From DATAXV01 sp036272915 (lineage in GTDB: Bacteria; Chloroflexota; Dormibacteria; Dormibacterales; Dormibacteraceae), in the NCBI GenBank assembly GCA_036272915.1, contig DATAXV010000029.1:1-10243 (forward strand): a stretch of DNA of 10,243 nt. Direction: 5' to 3'. Below are positions 6,180-10,243 of this stretch, piece by piece. The position numbers and the translations under genes were made by a program. Position 1 is the stretch's first letter. Every line of letters begins with the position of its first letter. Under the pieces are notes generated by a model. That model ran no database searches. It was not told the DNA's origin and saw only the letters and a list, made by a program, of their open reading frames with translations.

Positions 6180-6734
6180 ATGGAGGAACTGCACGGAGGG
6201 CCCGGCTCGAGCGACGAGAGACCGACGGATCGCGCCGAGGAGGAGGGCAGCGGCGAGCCCGCCGCGAGTATGGGCTGCGGGGAGGAGTTGAGTGATCACA
6301 CCGGACGCACGGGTGATGAGGCGACCGCGCGGGATCGGATTCCAGGTCCCCGCGGACGCAAACGCTGGCTGGATCCCGTCGCCAGAGGGCGCCTGCCCGC
6401 CTTCCGAGAGGGCGGGCGAGCACGCGGCCTGCTCCACGTGCGGGGGACGGCGCATGCGCTGGAGAGCGGCTACCGGGGTCCCAGCCGGAGGATCGCGGGG
6501 CGGGGGGTTCCCGGCTTCAACAACATCACCCTCGGCCACGTCGAGGGCCACGCCGCCGCCATCATGCGGATGGAGGGCGTACGCACCGCCATCCTGGAAA
6601 TCAATCGTGTACCTTGTCAGGGCCGCAACGGATGCGAGGTCAATCTCAGGCGCATGCTTCCACCCGGAGCGCGCCTGCACGTCTTCGGTCCCGACAGCTT
6701 CTTTCGTTCTTACGTTGGGGATCCTGATCGCTGA
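6180..6734 (+). CDS. SCP1.201/DddA-like deaminase toxin, free-standing
   Basis: This 184-residue protein has a C-terminal half (from about residue 72) that reads as a complete deaminase-fold toxin domain of the SCP1.201-like family, which includes the double-stranded-DNA cytosine deaminase DddA. It has LPAFREGGRARGLLHVRG, then ESGYRGP, then GFNNITLGHVEGHAAAIMR with the catalytic H120-x-E122. The PC-x5-C motif (C146, C152) supplies the other zinc ligands, followed by LRRMLPPGARLHVFGP and a tail with Y-V-G-D-P. All expected zinc and proton-shuttle residues are present. The first 70 residues are polar, glycine- and acid-rich, without a recognisable secretion, PAAR, RHS or WXG domain, so delivery is unexplained. 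The ATG at 6180 is preferred over 6174 because GGGGG at 6169-6173 then sits 6 nt upstream; an in-frame TAG at 6165-6167 blocks further extension. The immunity gene starts within its stop codon. Whether the target is DNA, RNA or nucleotides cannot be read. Confidence 0.8.
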   Translation: MEELHGGPGSSDERPTDRAEEEGSGEPAASMGCGEELSDHTGRTGDEATARDRIPGPRGRKRWLDPVARGRLPAFREGGRARGLLHVRGTAHALESGYRGPSRRIAGRGVPGFNNITLGHVEGHAAAIMRMEGVRTAILEINRVPCQGRNGCEVNLRRMLPPGARLHVFGPDSFFRSYVGDPDR

Positions 6735-7114
6735 TGCTCACCGCGGAGTGGGATGGGAAGAGCGAGGTGGTTGCGGACGAGGGGGAGCTCTTCGCCCTTC
6801 TCGATCGCATCTCCCGCGAGTCGCGGGAGGCACCTCTACTCGTCGACTTGGTGTCGCCGGACGGGGCCGTGCTCTCCATCGGTGTCGGCGCACCGGTCAC
6901 CGTCCTCTCCTTCAGCCAGTCGCCCGACGGGCCGTACTACAGCAGCAGGGGCCAGGTCGAGGCCGACGAGCCCAGCGTCTGGTTCTCCTACAACGGTGCC
7001 CCGACCGAGTTCCAGCGCCATAAGGCGATAGACGCGGACCTGGCGATGCGTGCCGCCTCGGCCTTCCTGAGCACCGGCCAGCGTTCCTCGTTGGTCGATT
7101 GGGAGCGGGTCTGA
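6734..7114 (+). CDS. Imm1-family immunity protein
   Basis: This 126-residue cytoplasmic protein resembles Imm1 immunity proteins, a family known to accompany deaminase toxins. It begins with a WDG strand, followed by DEGELFALLDRI, the strand PLLVDLVSPDG, a LSIGVGAP strand, YYSSRG, the diagnostic FSYNGAPTEFQ (residues 84-94), and a C-terminal FLSTGQRSSLVDW. Its ATG (6734-6736) shares the A of the toxin's TGA (6732-6734), giving TGATG coupling; a GGGGA lies about 13 nt upstream. Both the family match and the gene order say it neutralises the adjacent deaminase, presumably by binding and blocking its active site. It ends at the TGA 7112-7114. Length and motif order look complete, so the pair is probably functional. 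Confidence 0.8.
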   Translation: MLTAEWDGKSEVVADEGELFALLDRISRESREAPLLVDLVSPDGAVLSIGVGAPVTVLSFSQSPDGPYYSSRGQVEADEPSVWFSYNGAPTEFQRHKAIDADLAMRAASAFLSTGQRSSLVDWERV

Positions 7115-7125
7115 GGCGCAGCCTC
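7113..7125 (+). terminator. Small hairpin at the end of the Imm1 gene
   Basis: GAGGC (7113-7117) and GCCTC (7121-7125) pair around a 3-nt loop, overlapping the Imm1 stop codon. No T-tract follows. It may contribute to termination of the toxin-immunity transcript but is weak. Confidence 0.2.
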
Positions 7126-7488
7126 GGGCCGTCGGGTGAGGGTCTCGCGCGGCCGGCGGAACTCCGGAGCCGACATCGCCGGCGCGCGCGGATAGACTTC
7201 CCACGCCGTCCCGGGGACGGTGCGGTGGTACCCATCTTGATTCGACAGCTGCGGGGTGAGCAGATGAACCTTCACAGGCGATCCGGGACGGTCGAGGGAG
7301 AGCGTCGGCTCGGCGACGGCGAGCTTCGCGACCTGTACCTTCCGGCCCTGCGACAGCGGGGCTGGGCCAGCCCCACCGGCCGCGAGAACCTCCGGCTCGG
7401 AAGGGGCTGGGATCTCGGTCCGGCGCCATGGGCGGAACCGGCGGAGGATGCGGGGACGGGTCTCAATCGGCTCTAACCCGGGGTCGAT
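7115..7488 (-). other. Gap with no certain gene; open minus-strand frame of unknown status
   Basis: These 374 bases lie between the Imm1 stop and the GNAT stop. On the minus strand the frame that carries the GNAT gene stays open past its TGA all the way to 6988, with G/C-biased third positions and a protein-like stretch (KVHLLTPQLSNQDGYHR, then VPGTAWEVYPRAPAMSAPEF). The only reasonable initiator is a GTG at 7273-7275, which would give a 95-residue product overlapping the Imm1 gene by 127 nt. I recognise no family. It may be the remnant of a gene cut at the right by the MocR-GNAT operon, or simply an antisense open frame in GC-rich DNA. No plus-strand gene is convincing here. Confidence 0.25.
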
Positions 7489-7953
7489 TCAGAGGTCGAG
7501 GCCGAGCAGCGTCAGGTCCTCGATCGGCCGGAAGCCCAGCTCGGCATAGAGCGACAGCGCCGGCGCGTTGGCGGGCTCGGTCTGCAGCGACAGGCGGGTC
7601 GCGCCGGCGAGGCGCGCGGCGTCGACCACGCCCTCGATCAGCCGCCGGGCCAGTCCGGACCGCCGGAATGCGGCGTCGACCCAGAGGTCCTTCACCATCC
7701 ACGCCGTGCCCAGGGCGAGCGAGGCGGGCGAAGGCGCTGTGGTGACGAATGCGCGCGGGGCGCCCTCCACGATCGCCGCCGCCATCCGGATCCGCCCCGA
7801 GGAGATCTGATCGCCGAGCCAGGCACGCGCCCGGACCCGCGAGCGCTCCCGGCCGTAGTGGGCGCGGTAGTCGTCGAAGAGCTCGGCGACGGACTCGAGC
7901 AGCCGGCCGTCACCGCCCACGACGCTGATCTCCACGTCGGGATGCGCGCTCAT
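7489..7953 (-). CDS. GNAT family N-acetyltransferase
   Basis: This 154-residue single-domain GNAT acetyltransferase transfers an acyl group from acetyl-CoA to an unknown amine. It shows LFDDYRAHYG in the N-terminal helix, the strand MVKDLWVDAAFRRSGLARRL containing the acetyl-CoA-binding R-x-x-G-x-A loop (RRSGLA), a long helix RLIEGVVDAARLAG, the strand LSLQTEPAN, and ALSLYAELGFRPIED, the classical motif B Y-x-x-x-G-F. The ATG at 7951-7953 overlaps the TGA of the MocR gene (7950-7952) as ATGA, so it is translationally coupled and co-transcribed with the regulator. The end is the TGA at 7489-7491. It may act in the physiology controlled by the MocR protein, but the substrate is not predictable. 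Confidence 0.9.
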   Translation of the reverse strand: MSAHPDVEISVVGGDGRLLESVAELFDDYRAHYGRERSRVRARAWLGDQISSGRIRMAAAIVEGAPRAFVTTAPSPASLALGTAWMVKDLWVDAAFRRSGLARRLIEGVVDAARLAGATRLSLQTEPANAPALSLYAELGFRPIEDLTLLGLDL

Positions 7954-9386
7954 CCCCGCGCCGCCTCGAGCAGGCCGCATCGGAGGCGGCGCAGACCCTC
8001 CCCCACCCGCTCGGTGGGGATGCCGCCGTATCCGATGATCAGGCCCTGAATCGGCGGCTTCTCCGCGCAGTAGTGGGCCAGTTCCTCGATCGCGACGCCG
8101 AGGCTGCGAACTCGCTCCACGACGTCGGCGGCCTCGATACCCGTCCCCGGTCGGACCAGGGCGCAGACGTGAAGTCCGGCCGCCGAGGGCACCGGCTCCA
8201 GCCACTCGGCCAGGTCGTCGTGGAGGGCGCCGAGAATCTCCGCCCGCCGCGCACCGTAGTGCTGCGTCGCCCGGCGCACGTGCCGCGCCAGCATCCCTCC
8301 GTCGATGAAGGCGGCCATCGCCGCCTGGGTGAAGAGCTCGCCGTAGTGATCGGTCAGCTGCTTGGCGCTGCGCAGGGCCGACTGCAGCGAGATCGGCGCG
8401 ATCAGGAAGCCCAGCCGCAGCTCGGGGAGCATGGTCTTGGAGAAGGAGCCGACGTAGGCGACGCGGCCGCCCCGATCCAGGCTCTGCAGCGGCTCCAGGG
8501 AGCGCTGCTCGAAGCGGAACTCGCTGTCGTAGTCGTCCTCGATGAGGACCGCGTCGCGGCTCTCCGCCCAGCCCAGGAGAGCCGTGCGCCTGGGCAGGGA
8601 CATGGGAGCGCCCATCGGGAACTGGTGGGACGGCGTGGTGTAGACCAGCCTGGCCTCGTCGGGAATGGCGGCGACGTCGATGCCCTCTCCGTCGACCGGC
8701 ACCCCCACCACCCGAGCGCCGAGCGAGTGGAAGAGCCGTCGCGCCGGCGGATAGCCGGGCTCCTCGACGGCGACGCAGTCGCCGGGCTCGATCAGGACCC
8801 TGCCGATCAGGTCCAGAGCCTGCTGCGCACCCTGGGTGATCACCACGTCCTCGGGCGAGGCAGACACCGAGCGGGACACGCCGACGTAGCGGGCCACGGC
8901 GGCACGAAGGCCGCCGTGTCCGGCCGAGGGCCCGTACGCCGGCCGCCGCAGCGACCGCGGCTGGAACTCGCGCGACATGAGGCGGCGCCACGCCTCCAGG
9001 GGGAACAGCTCGACGTCGGGGGAGCCGGCCCGGAAGTCGTACTCGGCATCGACCCGCGTCCTTCCCCACAGGGGCAGCGAGTCCCAGACCGGCCGCGGGT
9101 GGACCTCGCCGCTGGGCGCGCTCCTGGACTGCGCCGGAGGCAGCGAGTCGCTGCCGCAGACGTAGGTGCCGGCGCCGGTCCGGCCGACCAGGAAGCCCTC
9201 CGCCATGAGCTGGTCGTAGGCGGTCGACACCGTGTTGCGCGACACCCTCAGCCGCTGCGCCAGCAGGCGGGTCGGCGGGAGCCGCTCGCCGGGCCGCAGC
9301 CGCCGGTCGAGGATCGCGGCGCGCAGCTGACTGTAGATCTGGCCCGTGAGCTCCCCCCGGCCGGAGAGGCTGACGTGCACGTCCAT
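7950..9386 (-). CDS. MocR/PdxR-type regulator (GntR HTH fused to aminotransferase fold)
   Basis: This 478-residue transcription factor has an N-terminal GntR winged helix (about residues 12-78: LTGQIYSQLRAAILDRRL, then PGERLPPTRLLAQRLRVSRN and AYDQLMAEGFLVGRTGAGTY). A linker follows, then a fold-type-I aminotransferase-like domain (about 115-478) that binds pyridoxal phosphate. The PLP lysine is K317 in GSFSKTM, the pyridine-N aspartate is in LIEDDYDSEFR (284-287), and TPSHQFPMG (251-259) is the family signature. Length is typical. MocR proteins sense PLP or an amino-acid derivative and regulate adjacent genes, often divergent ones. Here the divergent gene is a PNP-oxidase-like flavoprotein, which fits control of vitamin B6-related metabolism, and GNAT follows it in the operon. 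The start is the ATG at 9384-9386 with AAGAGGG immediately upstream, spacing unusually short. Repeats at 9397-9444 are candidate self-regulatory operators. Confidence 0.93.
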   Translation of the reverse strand: MDVHVSLSGRGELTGQIYSQLRAAILDRRLRPGERLPPTRLLAQRLRVSRNTVSTAYDQLMAEGFLVGRTGAGTYVCGSDSLPPAQSRSAPSGEVHPRPVWDSLPLWGRTRVDAEYDFRAGSPDVELFPLEAWRRLMSREFQPRSLRRPAYGPSAGHGGLRAAVARYVGVSRSVSASPEDVVITQGAQQALDLIGRVLIEPGDCVAVEEPGYPPARRLFHSLGARVVGVPVDGEGIDVAAIPDEARLVYTTPSHQFPMGAPMSLPRRTALLGWAESRDAVLIEDDYDSEFRFEQRSLEPLQSLDRGGRVAYVGSFSKTMLPELRLGFLIAPISLQSALRSAKQLTDHYGELFTQAAMAAFIDGGMLARHVRRATQHYGARRAEILGALHDDLAEWLEPVPSAAGLHVCALVRPGTGIEAADVVERVRSLGVAIEELAHYCAEKPPIQGLIIGYGGIPTERVGEGLRRLRCGLLEAARG

Positions 9387-9396
9387 CCCTCTTCAT

Positions 9397-9444
9397 ATTG
9401 GCATGGTGGGCGGTCGTCGAATTGGCCCTTCCGGATATGCCAAT
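9397..9444. promoter_or_regulatory. ATTGGC repeats, candidate MocR operator
   Basis: The 120-bp intergenic region between the MocR gene and the PNPOx-like gene carries three copies of the half-site ATTGGC: 9397-9402 and 9421-9426 on the plus strand and 9439-9444 on the minus strand (as GCCAAT). The outer copies extend to the perfect 8-bp inverted pair ATTGGCAT (9397-9404) and ATGCCAAT (9437-9444). The two direct copies are 24 bp apart, about two helical turns. MocR-type proteins characteristically bind spaced repeats in such divergent promoters, so these are the best operator candidates for control of both transcripts. The assignment is inferred from position and repetition. Confidence 0.45.
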
Positions 9445-9506
9445 GGCCATCTAGGCTCTGCCGTCTGAATGCCGACCAACCAGCCCGGACAGAGGAGAAC
9501 CGGAAT

Positions 9507-9959
9507 ATGAGCGGGACACGGACCCTCGCCCAGCGCAATACCGATGTGCTCGACGCCCTCGCCCGCAACGGCGACATCTGGCTGGCGACGGCGAGCCCGG
9601 ACGGCGGCGCGCACCTGATCGCCGCCTCGGCCTGGTGGAACGGTTCCGAGATCGTCATCGCCACCATCGGCACCAGTCGCACCGCCCGCAACCTCGACAC
9701 CACCGGCGGTGCCCGGCTGGCCCTCGGCTCGCCAGAGGACGTGACCATGATCGACGCGTCGGTGATCGCCACCACGGCGGTCGCGGACTCGGACGCCGAG
9801 CTCCACTCCGGCTTCGCCGCTGCGGTCGGCTGGGATCCGGCTGACGAGCCCGGCCCCTGGCGGTTCTTCCGCCTTCGGCCCCGACGGATCCAGGCCTACC
9901 GTGGCTACGGCGAGCGGGAGGGAAGGGACGTCATGCGCGGGGCCCGCTGGAGCGAGTGA
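9507..9959 (+). CDS. Pyridoxamine 5'-phosphate oxidase-family flavin-binding protein
   Basis: This 150-residue split-barrel protein is of the PNPOx-like / FMN- or F420-binding family. It starts with a short helix (LAQRNTDVLDALARNGDIWL), followed by the barrel strands ATASPDGGAHLIAASAWWNG, EIVIATIGTSRTARNLDTTG (the TSRTARNL stretch resembles the phosphate-contacting part of the family), ARLALGSPEDVTMIDA, and a tail with FFRLRPRRIQAYRGYGERE. It is a cytoplasmic oxidoreductase or flavin-binding protein; true PNP oxidase residues are not complete enough to claim pdxH. The ATG at 9507-9509 has a strong Shine-Dalgarno, AGAGGAGAA (9491-9499), 7 nt upstream, and the stop is the TGA 9957-9959. It is transcribed divergently from the MocR gene and is its most likely regulatory target. 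No gene follows in the same direction, so it appears monocistronic. Confidence 0.87.
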   Translation: MSGTRTLAQRNTDVLDALARNGDIWLATASPDGGAHLIAASAWWNGSEIVIATIGTSRTARNLDTTGGARLALGSPEDVTMIDASVIATTAVADSDAELHSGFAAAVGWDPADEPGPWRFFRLRPRRIQAYRGYGEREGRDVMRGARWSE

Positions 9960-10090
9960 CCGTCGGGCGGCGGAGGGATCTGGTCGACCGGTAGATAGCG
10001 CGCGTCGACGGGCGATCGACCCGTTCGCCCTTGCGCGGAGCGCTTCGCCCCGTCAGGCCAAGGGTGTCCTCGTGTGACGCGCCTGAGGGT
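9960..10090. other. Intergenic region between convergent genes
   Basis: This lies between the ends of the PNPOx-like gene and the partial gene at the right edge, which run toward each other. It contains GGGCGA (10010-10015) and TCGCCC (10025-10030), a 6-bp inverted repeat with a 9-nt loop that could act as a bidirectional terminator, though no T-tract follows. No coding frame is supported. Confidence 0.4.
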
Positions 10091-10243
10091 TCACGTGCCC
10101 GTGACCGGGGCATCGAACCGAGAATCGGGCGCCGAGGACAGCGAGATCACGCCGACCTGTCCGAGTTGGAGGGGCAGCTCGAGCATCTGCCCCCTCCACC
10201 GCGCCGGCTGGTTGCGACCGTCCACCGAGACCGAGCGGACGCC
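10091..10243 (-). CDS. C-terminal 50 residues of an unidentified protein, cut by the window edge
   Basis: On the minus strand an open frame runs from the window edge to a TGA at 10091-10093. It encodes 50 residues beginning GVRSVSVDGRNQPARWRGQM and continuing ELPLQLGQVGVISL, ending PVTGT. Third codon positions are strongly G/C, the composition is balanced, and the alternating hydrophobic pattern (LELPLQLGQVGVISL) suggests beta strands, perhaps the end of a beta-sandwich domain. The start lies outside the window. I do not recognise the family. It runs convergently to the PNPOx-like gene. Confidence 0.55.
   Translation of the reverse strand, partial: GVRSVSVDGRNQPARWRGQMLELPLQLGQVGVISLSSAPDSRFDAPVTGT

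Noticed and set aside
7489..9450. A 653-codon minus-strand open frame that would fuse a large N-terminal part to the GNAT domain
   Set aside because: Only the last 154 codons look like protein. The upstream part is arginine/alanine/glycine-rich and is a shadow of the MocR gene in another frame. The ATGA overlap at 7950-7953 defines the true GNAT start.
8073..9959. A 628-codon plus-strand open frame ending with the PNPOx-like protein
   Set aside because: The part before 9507 is antisense to the MocR gene and lacks any domain. A strong Shine-Dalgarno at 9491-9499 marks the real ATG at 9507.
1..10243. CRISPR arrays, tRNA or rRNA genes, transposase genes and terminal inverted repeats of insertion sequences
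   Set aside because: Reading both strands showed no regularly spaced repeats, no cloverleaf-type or conserved rRNA sequence, no transposase motifs and no paired terminal repeats.

Overview
The window is about 10.2 kb of very GC-rich bacterial DNA (roughly 67-70% by eye), with strongly G/C-biased third codon positions, GTG as well as ATG starts, many stop/start overlaps of the ATGA type, and gene families (MocR regulator, Amidohydrolase_2 tandem plus Rieske protein, Imm1 immunity protein) common in soil Actinobacteria, Chloroflexi and related lineages. There are no rRNA or tRNA genes and no named housekeeping gene, so the taxon cannot be fixed. The content is that of an accessory region.

Layout. 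(1) Positions 1-2632, all on the minus strand, form a decaying zone. It holds a TetR regulator that has lost its N-terminus; an intact small immunity-like gene (730-1113) behind a toxin domain resembling CdiA-type C-terminal nucleases (1106-1435); upstream of that, the remains of the toxin's carrier polypeptide, readable only by switching frame (1432-1971); and an aminoglycoside 6'-acetyltransferase-like GNAT gene with an in-frame TGA (2042-2632). (2) 2647-3165 is an intact Nudix hydrolase. (3) 3335-5919 is a compact minus-strand operon of two diverged amidohydrolases and a small Rieske [2Fe-2S] protein, likely a catabolic or redox unit of unknown substrate. (4) About 250 bp of relatively AT-rich DNA separates this operon from a plus-strand pair at 6180-7114: a stand-alone deaminase-fold toxin of the SCP1.201/DddA-like type and an Imm1-family immunity protein, overlapping at TGATG. 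(5) 7115-7488 has no certain gene. (6) 7489-9386 is a minus-strand operon of a MocR/PdxR-type regulator and a GNAT acetyltransferase, transcribed away from a pyridoxamine-phosphate-oxidase-like flavoprotein gene (9507-9959). Their shared 120-bp intergenic region carries three ATTGGC half-sites. (7) The window ends inside an unidentified minus-strand gene whose last 50 codons are present.

The most interesting content is two unrelated polymorphic-toxin-type effector/immunity pairs within about 6.4 kb: a PD-(D/E)xK-like nuclease module whose carrier is broken, and a free-standing DddA-like deaminase with Imm1. Both are separated from any intact secretion or delivery domain. The deaminase pair looks intact. 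The nuclease pair sits among truncated or frameshifted genes, which suggests turnover by recombination or local sequence error. All functional statements rest on motif recognition by reading; none was checked against a database.
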